A DNA stretch of 38,180 nucleotides. Origin: Elysia marginata (lineage: Eukaryota; Mollusca; Gastropoda; Plakobranchidae). Below the pieces are notes generated by a model, which saw only the letters and a list, made by a program, of their open reading frames with translations, did not search any database and had not been told where the DNA came from. The stretch is from contig BMAT01013781.1 of assembly GCA_019649035.1 (NCBI GenBank), positions 37,380 to 75,559 of the forward strand, written 5' to 3'. Position numbers and translations under genes: made by a program. Of the stretch, positions 25,701 through 32,266 are shown one piece after another (positions within the stretch are counted from its first letter, which is position 1; each line of letters starts with the position of its first letter).

Positions 25701-28700
25701 CCTTGATTAGAAAACTACGAAGGTCAATTCAGAGAATTATTACATCTCTCTGCTTAAAAAAAACTCCTTCCCTAATGTCACAAACTTTATCCTCAAGGTG
25801 ATTTTTTTCTGCAACAAGACGGTGCTACTTTCGCACAAATCGTACAACCCAACAATATCTCATAGATCAAGGAGTCGATATCATTGCTAAAGAGGGCTGG
25901 CCACCTCAATTTCCAGATTTGAATCCGATGTACTAAGCAATGTGGGACTACCAATGGTCGATGTATATATTCTTTTTCTCTTTAATTTGTGTACATGCAC
26001 CTTTTGTTTTTCTTCTGTTTGTTTGCATTCTTAATGGAGTATGTTTTGTACAAAATTGTCATTATGTCAGCATTGTTTGTTTGGGTAGATATACTATTGT
26101 AAAGAGCTTCGGGCCTACATGTAGGAAGAGGCGCTGGAAAATAACTTCATTACTATTATTATTACATGGGATGGTCAATTCCCTTCACTGAAAATGAAAT
26201 GAAAGCAAAAATAAATGAGGTCTTGAACAAGTGAGAAAGCCGATCGCAACATAGCGCAAAAGTTAGAGTCGTTCTTCAACTGGAGGGAGGTTCTACAGAT
26301 CCCTTGGAAATCTGATTACACTGGAGCTCATAAACTGTGTTTTTACATCTAAGAGGCGTGTTATCTAGAATCAAAGAGCTTTTAAACCAATAAAGTCAGA
26401 ACCTTCAAACCTAACACACCTTGACATGACTAATTTTTCTTGCTGTACGTGTATAAATTTTTATGAGAACAACTTAAAGAAGAATGAAGTGATAGGGATG
26501 GGGGCAAAGTTGAGGACGTTTTTTGTGAGGGGGGGGGGCGGTAATAAACTTGAAAATAGACAAAATTGTATCGTTATTTTGTACAACCAGAAATGTCATG
26601 AAATGGAAGTCACTATAAAAGACCGATGACGTTGGCATTAGAACATGCATGCAATTGTCTGTCACTATGATGCGAGGAAGAGAAGAATTGTCCAATAAAA
26701 TGTTTACACAGTTACACAATAAAAAAAAACTGCTCATCATCACAACAATAAATTAAGCAATGATTTCCACGACGAGTGTAATAATCATGATGAAAATAAT
26801 GTAAAAGCGATAGTTAGTGGTCAGTGGGCAGCCCTCTCATCAACAGCCTACATTTAAATCCTTCATACATTTACTGAATCATTATGATTTTAACACAGCC
26901 TACTTCCCAAATTTTAGCATCAATTTCCTAATAGTTCAGTTTGCTGACTCACAATAGTCATTTAAAATGGCGGAGCTGGAAAGCCACCAGTGACCATGGG
27001 CGTCTGCAATTTTAAGCCTACAACTTAACATCAATCCGAGACTGTATCGTAAACGTTTTTGCGCGTGCAACGTCACTAGTTTAATCATTGTTCTTGTGCT
27101 TTATAAAACTCGCAACGTGTATCTGTACAAAATGCAATAAATATAATAAATTAAGGGTTGAAAACAAAAAATTTGAAAATAAACACCGAAAAAGCTTCAC
27201 ATACCTTCGATGACATCATTTTTCCGGTATTCTAGCGGTTTCACAGTGATTGTATAAGGACTGTTATCGGTCTGGGTCCCGATGCCGTGATGCTTTGGGT
27301 AGCGGGTGAAACAGGTGCTGCCTGGGGCTCCCCTGCCGAAGGCAGAGACACCTGGAGAAAAAAAGTGTCTTTATATTTTCTTAATACTGATATGTATAAT
27401 TTTAAGGAACTGTTTTTTTCTCATACAGGGAAACGGAGATTGCAGGTTACAATAAAACAGAGCACCTAAAGTTAATTTTTTTAAAAGGCGTGTTTATACT
27501 TTTACAGTGAATCATAAATTTTACATTCTACGAAGGTACCTATTCAGTAAGCCGAAAGATTGAAATTGAACATTTATCTCCTGAGAACAGTTATTGATAG
27601 GCCTACTCGGCATGGTATGCACTCAAGTTTTTTTTTCGCTAAGTTTCGTTTCACATGTCCTGATATGGCTATAAAATGAAATAATGTGAATCGATGTGAC
27701 ATTAGACCCTGATTTAACCTTTTATTTTGATAACACATTACTATCGGCTATTCGCTTTTATAGATATAGGCCTAATTGCCTTTTTTTAATTCTTTAACAC
27801 TGTCACAATTGTCAAAGTTGAAACATCTCCGATTTTTTCGAGCAAGATTTGTAAGACCACCTATCAGATGTTGAAATTTTGTTGGTGAATGAGAAACAGG
27901 GTTGATGAACATCAAAATTAAAACACGTCAATTCTCGTATCTGTAAAATGCAGCTGCAAAACTTTCACAAGGCTTATAAATTTTTTTTGTCGCCGTTTGT
28001 TTCTTTCATATTAAACTTTTCAACATACAGGTTTTCAAGATTAAGGCCAAATGTCAATCTGTTATCTGAGAGACAGGCTAAATCAAAGTCAAGTTAAAAT
28101 TGAACTTAGAGCGTTTCCACATGTTTACAATAGAATATGTCATGCTTTGTAAAAGCTACGTATCTTGAAAGAATTAATAAATATAAAGTAAAATCTTATA
28201 ACGAAACAAAATTGAAACTAAGCTAAATTGGAGACATTTCACATAAGTTCAGTTCCAGTTCAATTCAATTAATAGTTTTATTGGGTCAGAGGCCAAAAGA
28301 ACAACATTCAATCTCCAAGTAAGTTATCGAGTATAAGTATCAAGTACAATCGCCAATAAGACAACCACGCCTGTGCTACGCAGACGGAAAACTCTTATTC
28401 ACTTAAAGTTCTTCAGAAACACTTTCAAAACTCGTGCACGTAGAACAGACAGCGTTTTATATTCTTGTTCATACATAGTCTTTAAAAAGTTGCCAAATTC
28501 AAACATACTTGGTTTCCAGTTCTCTACAAGTTTCTCAGGCAAACATCCTCGTCTACATTTTTGGAGTTAACTGCATTCAATAAAACAATGGTATTCACGT
28601 TCAACAATTCCACAGACGCTACATAATCTTTTATTACAGAAACTCTTTGGACCTCTCACGCACCCCGTCCAACATTAAATGCATGAAAACTAAGACAAAT

Positions 28701-29411
28701 TCTACTTAAGAAATTCTGTGCACCATTACACAAACACTAAAATAAATTTCATAACAAAAAGACGACTTAGTAATAGTATGCTTATACAATCTGTAACTGC
28801 TACTACCTTCAACCTTATCCCACCAGTCCTGCAAATAAATATCGCTCATTCGATCCCCAAAAATGGACAGAAACTGCGATTCATTATGAACACACTGATT
28901 AATCTAGGCATAACCTTATCCACATATAATTATTTACAACACCTCTAACAAGCGTGTTTCTAGTAGTAACATTTGGTTTTTCATGAGACCATTTAAATAA
29001 ATGATTTTTACCCTGGCGATAAAAATATTTTTGCGATCAGCGCTAATAGCTTTTAATAAGTACTTTATGACTTTAACTTTTCGTTGAACAAATCATGGGA
29101 AAACTCCTAGTTCACCATTATTATACAAAAGAGCCAGGGGTGCTACTTTTTACACAAAGAATTGATTTTAGGTATGAAAACTAAAATCTATCGAAAGGCC
29201 CCAAACTTCACTATAATTATTCCGTGTAGGTTCAACAATACTATTAAAAAGTTGTAGTTGGGCAGTTGCGTTTTTCGATATCGCTTTTTAGAGCAAACAA
29301 TGCCTTCCTTGCTGACTTAAGAACCTCTTGGGTGCCTATTCTAAATGTTCCCATGCTGGACATGTCACCCTGAACGTTCAAAAGAAAATACAACGTCAAT
29401 AGGGCGGCCAT
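11730..29411 (-). CDS. FRRS1: Ferric-chelate reductase 1 (FRRS1/SDR2-like), complete, 14 coding exons
   Basis: A membrane oxidoreductase of the cytochrome b561 superfamily. Vertebrate FRRS1 reduces ferric to ferrous iron, passing electrons through heme. The spliced product is 595 aa, close to about 590 for vertebrate FRRS1. Layout: signal peptide 1-18 (cleavage after VSA inferred), Reeler about 20-172, DOMON about 195-345, cytochrome b561 core about 375-545, last membrane helix about 568-595. The four likely heme ligands are H381 (VHGALM), H422 (VHRTL), H455 (DPHAYWG) and H491 (WGHRILG). Coding exons: 29369-29411, 27205-27351, 23972-24141, 23130-23221, 21508-21580, 20521-20742, 19639-19734, 18221-18404, 17095-17211, 16210-16325, 15469-15558, 14676-14832, 13918-14052, 11730-11875. 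All phases join and the introns are GT-AG. Two donors are uncertain (exons 5 and 8). The N gap lies in the last intron. Confidence 0.93.
11996..12819. other. Assembly gap (824 N)
   Basis: A run of unknown bases inside the last FRRS1 intron. The left flank (AAGGCAGCCAAGGCGTAAGCG) is GC-richer than its surroundings and looks like the edge of a repeat, a common cause of such gaps. Open frames reported across the Ns have no meaning. Confidence 0.99.
13430..13654 (-). mobile_element. tRNA-derived SINE
   Basis: On the minus strand the head (13654 down to about 13594) begins GGCTCCGTGGCCTAGCTCAG, which contains an A-box-like TGGCCTAGCTCAGAG. It continues to a B box, GGGTTCGATCCC, followed by CGGCCGAGTC. 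This is the RNA polymerase III promoter layout of a tRNA. The body (TCAGGACAATGTGACTGGGTG...) then runs to about 13430. It lies in the last FRRS1 intron. Confidence 0.75.
13918..14052 (-). CDS. FRRS1: FRRS1 coding exon 13: b561 fourth and fifth helices
   Basis: The acceptor TTGTTTTCTCAG leads into VTMFLAFKIDYITEDMHDFG, then a second helix ending WHICFEIVSCI. The donor ATCA|GTAAGT is consensus. It is in phase with both neighbours. Confidence 0.93.
14676..14832 (-). CDS. FRRS1: FRRS1 coding exon 12: b561 third helix and loop
   Basis: Encodes AADPHAYWGLAVAVAVGLQI through to NWGHRILGQASHVIA. It carries H455 (DPHAYWG) and H491 (WGHRILG), the last two heme-ligand candidates, with the usual loop of polar residues between them. 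Confidence 0.95.
15469..15558 (-). CDS. FRRS1: FRRS1 coding exon 11: b561 second helix
   Basis: Encodes VHRTLAILVAILTAIGLSLI and then FSHYGTPIRK: 30 codons, phase 0 at both ends. H422 in the VHR motif is the second heme-ligand candidate. Confidence 0.95.
16210..16325 (-). CDS. FRRS1: FRRS1 coding exon 10: b561 first helix
   Basis: Encodes ALMIVAWTFLSGIVTVIARH, a membrane helix, then YKDMMAKKRLFGTKIWFQ. The KxxLFGxKIWFQ segment before the next helix is typical of FRRS1 and DOMON-b561 proteins. Confidence 0.95.
17095..17211 (-). CDS. FRRS1: FRRS1 coding exon 9: DOMON to b561 junction
   Basis: Encodes SNVITRHKDMPATTFSSIRI and on to AFHILVRVH. It ends at the first conserved b561 histidine (H381), in the VHGALM motif split across the intron. 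Donor CATG|GTTAGT. Confidence 0.92.
17212..18220 (-). other. FRRS1 intron 8
   Basis: AT-rich intron containing one TAGGCCTA palindrome (17758). No repeat family or nested gene was recognised. Confidence 0.5.
18221..18404 (-). CDS. FRRS1: FRRS1 coding exon 8: second half of DOMON
   Basis: Encodes NDLMAAEVKLEDGRLACRFK through to AWRIQLAWGPVMP. Only the donor CTG|GTTGGT (exon end 18221) keeps the frame into exon 9. A donor four bases further on, TTG|GTAAAG, is nearer consensus but would give an immediate TGA. Confidence 0.9.
18830..19078 (+). mobile_element. SINE or LINE 3' end with (ATT)n tail
   Basis: The segment ending TGTGCGCTATAAAAGTCTCC and then (ATT)n at 19034-19077 has the GCGCTATAAA-plus-trinucleotide tail common in invertebrate retroposons. 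The 5' limit is a guess. The (ATT)n part is also a simple microsatellite. Confidence 0.4.
19140..19607. mobile_element. MITE candidate with degenerate terminal inverted repeats
   Basis: The left end reads AGAGGCCGTTGCC...CGAGCGCTTGC. The reverse complement of the right end reads AGAGGCCCATTGC...CGAGCGCTTGC. Both ends carry a TTTT(T/C)GTTC box further in. There is no coding content. I could not define a target duplication, so the superfamily is open. It lies in FRRS1 intron 7. Confidence 0.45.
19639..19734 (-). CDS. FRRS1: FRRS1 coding exon 7: DOMON
   Basis: Encodes ANDETFVCAAITDEMSVQHG and then LNPGKFNERVIT, 32 codons, phase 0 at both ends, with the consensus donor ACC|GTAAGT. It continues the DOMON strand order directly from exon 6. 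A MITE candidate ends 31 bases beyond its donor side. Confidence 0.92.
19735..20520 (-). other. FRRS1 intron 6
   Basis: AT-rich intron. No repeat or nested gene was recognised. Confidence 0.5.
20521..20742 (-). CDS. FRRS1: FRRS1 coding exon 6: linker and first half of DOMON
   Basis: The exon encodes EACAQNMTKSNEFSGCGDKK, then ACFLYPYHC, and ends GYVGVAFSEDADM. The Cys-rich linker and the GYVGVAFS-D-M strand are typical of the start of FRRS1 DOMON domains. It is 74 codons, phase 0 at both ends, with donor ATG|GTAAGG. Confidence 0.94.
20886..21055. mobile_element. Short MITE candidate with 21-base terminal inverted repeats
   Basis: The left end is TGGAATCCCTGAATAAAGACC; the right end as reverse complement is TGGAACCCCTCAATTAAGACC (four differences). 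The interior repeats related phrases (AGGTCTTAAAGGAGG, GGTGGTCTTCATTGAGG). Non-coding, in FRRS1 intron 5. Confidence 0.45.
21508..21580 (-). CDS. FRRS1: FRRS1 coding exon 5: end of Reeler domain
   Basis: The acceptor CTCTGTTTTCAG leads into ATVVENFYTFWTDMKTTLTA; the V-x-x-x-x-T-F-W pattern closes Reeler domains. The 3' end is uncertain. Two in-phase donors exist, GAA|GTACAG at 21508 (used here) and GCA|GTGCCA twelve bases earlier, and neither is close to consensus. The choice changes the protein by four residues. Confidence 0.8.
21791..22553. mobile_element. pogo/Tigger-like non-autonomous element
   Basis: The left end CAGTGGGACCTTGCTAATCC and right end (reverse complement CAGTGAGACCTCGGAATC) match the CAGTG-R-ACCTCG-TAATCC type of terminal repeat found in pogo/Tigger elements. 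Both ends are flanked by TA, the target duplication of that superfamily. About 760 bases, with no recognisable transposase remaining. It lies in FRRS1 intron 4. Confidence 0.6.
22679..22737. repeat. Compound (CA)n(TC)n microsatellite
   Basis: About ten CA units are followed directly by about twenty TC units. In FRRS1 intron 4. Confidence 0.95.
23130..23221 (-). CDS. FRRS1: FRRS1 coding exon 4: Reeler domain
   Basis: The acceptor is ATTATTTTCAG. The exon encodes NMVTHKNKGDVTSVRFNWTA and then PSYNAGNIIF; the FNWTAP motif is conserved in Reeler domains. The donor TTTCA|GTATGG leaves two bases that join the G of exon 5 to give Gln. Confidence 0.9.
23222..23971 (-). other. FRRS1 intron 3
   Basis: AT-rich intron. 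No repeat family or nested gene was recognised. Confidence 0.5.
23972..24141 (-). CDS. FRRS1: FRRS1 coding exon 3: Reeler domain
   Basis: The exon lies between acceptor TTCTTTTTGCAG and donor ATTCTG|GTCAGA. It encodes EISGPSDRPFKGFQTAGYR and on through VGSFTDPDDGKTRVFTCP. The F-K-G-F-x-x-x-x-Y-R motif is diagnostic of Reeler domains. It ends in phase 0. Confidence 0.95.
25093..25553 (-). pseudogene. LINE reverse transcriptase tail inserted into the mariner-like element
   Basis: The minus strand reads CYVWSVFFYACETWTLNASL, then MWLYRRMARISWKEKKKNKE, QLAYCGHIRRHQSLQKSIME and DREEWRRTIASNLWQE, with a stop at 25105-25107 and an A-rich end. ACETWTL and WLYRRMARISW are signatures of the C-terminal part of a common non-LTR retrotransposon reverse transcriptase. 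It is 5'-truncated and in the opposite orientation to the host mariner. Confidence 0.85.
25955..26175 (+). mobile_element. SINE/LINE-like tail inserted in the mariner-like element
   Basis: Sequence foreign to the transposase separates MWDYQ from the C-terminal part. It ends TATTGTAAAGAGCTTCGGGC...GCGCTGGAAAATAAC followed by ATT repeats, which resembles retroposon 3' ends. ATGGTC occurs at both edges (25954 and 26171) and may be a short target duplication. Confidence 0.5.
26426..27204 (-). other. FRRS1 intron 2, remainder
   Basis: AT-rich intron with a poly-G run near 26529. No gene or repeat family was recognised. Confidence 0.5.
27205..27351 (-). CDS. FRRS1: FRRS1 coding exon 2: start of Reeler domain
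   Basis: The exon is bounded by acceptor TTTTCTCCAG and donor GAAG|GTATGTG. It encodes GVSAFGRGAPGSTCFTRYPK (with the split Gly) and runs to YRKNDVIE. The signal cleavage site and a first Cys of the Reeler fold are here. It enters and leaves in phase 1. Confidence 0.92.
27352..28244 (-). other. FRRS1 intron 1, proximal part
   Basis: AT-rich, with two TAGGCCTA palindromes (27598 and 27767). No gene or repeat family was recognised. Confidence 0.5.
28245..28965 (-). pseudogene. LINE fragment: C-terminal end of ORF2 and 3' tail
   Basis: The minus strand has pieces in several frames: SIFGDRMSDIYLQDWWDKVE, SSFCYEIYFS, a GR motif, then RLCSVCGIVEREYHCFIECS, a stop, and LPEKLVENWKPSMFEFGNFL. The order RLC-x-x-C, E-x-x-H-C-F-x-x-C followed by R-x-x-LP is the conserved C-terminal region of many invertebrate LINEs. 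The 3' end has an AATAAA and ATTGAATTGAAC repeats, a usual LINE terminus. Decayed; lies in FRRS1 intron 1. Confidence 0.75.
29369..29411 (-). CDS. FRRS1: FRRS1 coding exon 1: start codon and signal peptide
   Basis: The ATG at 29411 sits in a strong context (ACAATGG: A at -3, G at +4). It encodes MAALLTLYFLLNVQ plus the first base of a Gly codon, then the donor G|GTGACA. The hydrophobic run continues into exon 2, where VSA gives a good signal-peptidase site. The frame stays open upstream as far as a GTG at 29483, but no in-frame ATG was seen there, so I chose 29411. Confidence 0.85.
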
Positions 29412-29770
29412 TGTACATGCAATTGTCCTGTTTAGAAATTCTTCCCGTCTTTTTAATACAAGTAAAGTTTCATTACATTTCACTGTAAGTCCTCATTTTA
29501 TACAATAAACAATGAGGTTTTAAAATTCAAAAAACCACCTCCCCAAGTTTTGGTACCGTTCATCACATCTACACTTAAAGAGAATGGGTCTACCTGATTT
29601 TTTGGAAAACTTAATTTATTTGAGTAAGCGATGCGAATCATCTTTTAGAATTGACACAACTCTTTATGAATATTAATGTAGTATAAAAAACCAAAGTCAT
29701 TGAACGGTTTCTGGGTTTTGTTTAGATTGTTCTCATTGTTCATTTTTCTTATCTGGCACTCTTGGGTGCC

Positions 29771-29783
29771 TCCCCCCCCCCCC
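29771..29783. repeat. Poly-C/G tract upstream of FRRS1 exon 1
   Basis: A homopolymer of about 12 C on the plus strand (G on the FRRS1 sense strand), some 360 bases upstream of the start codon. Confidence 0.8.
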
Positions 29784-29827
29784 TCAGCAAGAGTGATAGC
29801 GAGTGACAAAGTGTTTTAACGACAACT

Positions 29828-30870
29828 TTAAAAACAGTAGAAGAAGCGTAGAATGTACGTGGAAGGAAATAAGTTTACATCGAAAATACAATCTTGTGTT
29901 GAGCTTCTTATTACGTTGCTTGTACACTCTTTCCATAACAGCCTTTCATCAATCGTTATACCTAAATACTTGTATGATGTCACATTTCCTACTTCTTCAT
30001 TTTTTATGCAGATGGGCAAATGTTTAGTTTTTTAATGCCAAAAATCTATTATCAGTTCTTTTGTCTTTTTAACGTTGAGCAGAAGGAAGTGATCATCGCA
30101 CCACTGGGTAAACCAGGCGTTAGTGCTCTTATAATTTTCTTCGTCCGCTGCTCTGAATAGCCCAAATATACGAGTGTCATCCGCAAATTCAACTAATGAG
30201 TGCTGTCGCTGTCTTTAAGTTGACAGAAGTTAGCATAAATTATAAGTAAAAAGATAGATATGATTGCTTCTGGTTTTCAACAATTATTTTTCTGTTTTAA
30301 CTGGACGTACTGTGGTCATTCAAGGAAGTCAAAGACCCAAGCAATGATATTTTCGTTTACATTTATCTGATTGAGCTTTGAAACTTTTAAGTGTAAATTA
30401 GGTTAAAGGCTGATCAAAAGACTGTAAAAAGTAGCCTACAATAAGTTTTTGAAACAAATCAAGGTGTCTTATAGAACCAAAATAGCATTGTTTACACTTC
30501 TCTTTTCTCTGTTTGCAAATTGTATTTGATCTTGAAAAATAAAATATTTTTTAATTGTCTTAAATACAATTTTTACTAAACATTTTGTTGCTATAGGTGA
30601 TAGAGCCACAGGCCTTAGGTCGTTGTGTTCCTTAACAAGTGGTTTTTTTTATATATATAATTACTGAGGTTCTCCATATCTGTGGTAAACAATGGTCTTT
30701 CAGTCTTCAGTTAAACATGAATGCAAATATTTCGCTTAATTCTTTCGGACAGTATTTCAGTACATAGGCGGAAAGACCATCTGGGCCACACGATTTCTTA
30801 AGTTTGATACATCTCAATTCATGTTTAACCTCTTTTTCACACGCTGTAAAAATCAATGTAACAAAATCAG
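29828..30870 (-). pseudogene. Decayed LINE reverse transcriptase (CR1/Rex-like type)
   Basis: Reading leftwards on the minus strand: KKSCGPDGLSAYVLKYCPKE (fingers), EHNDLRPVALSPIATKCLVK, NENIIAWVFDFLE, LVEFADDTRIFGLFRAADEE with the polymerase F-A-D-D catalytic box, WCDDHFLLLNVKKTKELIID, and SYKYLGITIDERLLWKECTS. These follow reverse transcriptase order for jockey-superfamily elements. Stops and frameshifts break it in several places. It ends about 420 bases upstream of the FRRS1 start codon on the same strand. Confidence 0.85.
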
Positions 30871-30873
30871 CGC

Positions 30874-30974
30874 GTTTTTGGGGTGTACAACTTTATTTCG
30901 GTTTTCTCTTTGATATACCCGATATCTCGTATGTCGGACTTCGTCGGTGTCAGATTTTGCGAGATTTGTTGTAC
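30874..30974 (+). repeat. Dispersed repeat, copy A
   Basis: TTTTTGGGGTGTACAACTTT ... ATATCTCGTATGTC ... GTCAGATTTTGCGAGATTTG and GTTGTAC. It aligns with copy B at 32182-32266 across its whole length. Unclassified. Confidence 0.7.
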
Positions 30975-32181
30975 TTTGATGATAAAACAAAATCAAAGCT
31001 GCACAAATAATTTCAGAGCAAACTGTTATCAACAATAATAATTAATAGTAGAAGGTTAAGCAAGCAGTGAGAAAAGTTTATCTATGATATTGAAGGTAAC
31101 ATAATGAGGAAAAAAATTTTGCCTGATGTAAATATTTTTTTCACTTATGCAGTAACAGTTTACATCAAAATTGTATTATAACCTCAGAAACTAGCATTAC
31201 ACTTGAGCCGTTCCTTTAAACATCCGTGCTAGGTAGTCTTGGCAAGCCCATGGAGCCAGATACAACGATATCTACTTATTTGCAAATAATACCTGTTAGT
31301 GTTATTTCAGTGGGCACCCAGAGTTCTACTCTGAGACAGAAATTGAGGATATATACCAAGATGTATCCACCCCAGTTATGACACACATATATATGAATCT
31401 GGTGACATATCCAGAGAAGACCATTTAAAAAATTACCATTAGTAACCAATCTGATTTTGAATTGCAAAGAATAACTCTTTAATGTCAATTTTAGTACGTG
31501 TTCCATAGATTAACAACACATATCCTGCTCAAAGTCCCACATTCATCAATTCACAAACTCGTGGTGAGAAGGGGTAAGAAGATTGTTTTAATGGGTAAAA
31601 CAATAAACGAATAGCTTCTCTAAGGCATATATTTTTACATAACTTGACCACCATTGCTATTTATTACTGTAAGCATCATAAAGTTATTATGTGGCTCAAA
31701 CGGTACAAGCCCAAATTTCTTTTATAGACTGTACCCACAAGGAAGTTGTTTCAGTAATACCCACATTTTCAAAACTTTTTTTTTTGGACCGGCTATTTTA
31801 CTTTACCTTTAAATGTTGGTTAATATGCATGAAACAATTTGTATTTGCAGGTTATTTTTTTCGCATTTGTCACGTCTAACATTGTGTAAACTCAACTGAA
31901 AATATTTGAGCTTTTAGTTCCAAATAGTATGACTTAGGCAGCCATGTTAGTCCATATGACAGATAAGCCTTTGAAACTGGCCCAGTTGAAATGAATTGGG
32001 AATGGTAAAATGCCAGCAATTGATTAGCAGACAAATAGACTTCTCAATTTCATCCTATAACCCTTGAAAGCTTCGTTGCAAACATGAAAATGTAGACAGT
32101 GCAATGATTCTATTTCAAGCCAAGGTCTGTGCATTTTTTTTCAGTTTCTGTACCGTAATGCCATCACCTTACAACAAGACT
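30975..32181. other. Intergenic DNA between the two repeat copies
   Basis: AT-rich, no gene recognised. FRRS1 promoter elements or 5' UTR exons could lie here or further right, but none can be identified from sequence alone. Confidence 0.4.
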
Positions 32182-32266
32182 CATTTGGGGGGTTACAACT
32201 TTATTTCGATTTTTTTTTCTCATTTATATCGTATGTCAAAGTCAGATTTGGCGAGATATGTTGTAC
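32182..32266 (+). repeat. Dispersed repeat, copy B
   Basis: CATTTGGGGGGTTACAACTT ... TATATCGTATGTCAAA ... GTCAGATTTGGCGAGATATG and TTGTAC: a diverged direct repeat of copy A with a small internal deletion. Confidence 0.7.

Larger units (their letters stand above)
24648..26325 (+). mobile_element. mariner-like element, broken and with two nested insertions
   Basis: The left terminal repeat candidate GGTGGCTCAAAAAGCGTCCC (24651) is followed by the N-terminal helix-turn-helix part of a transposase (KLQIGRSTVKIIVKRGLKLK, within 24830-25090). After an insertion the catalytic part resumes near 25560: GWNGKTEMFF, LQQDGAT (25809), then with frameshifts YLIDQGVDIIAKEGWPPQFP and DLNPM. The expected third acidic residue is replaced (TAC, Tyr) and the next codon is TAA. 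A second insertion follows MWDYQ. The C-terminus resumes near 26190 (ENEMKAKINEVL) and ends VVLQLEGGSTDPLEI with a stop. No right terminal repeat was found. The element is inactive. It lies in FRRS1 intron 2. Confidence 0.75.

Noticed and set aside
26965-26995. AAAATGGCGGAG, which looks like a gene start (plus strand)
   Set aside because: The frame stops after eight codons and no donor or downstream exon fits. It could be a chance or transcription-factor-like motif inside FRRS1 intron 2.
29412-29483. Longer N-terminus for FRRS1 from a GTG at 29483
   Set aside because: There is no in-frame ATG in that extension, while the ATG at 29411 has a strong start context and gives a good signal peptide.
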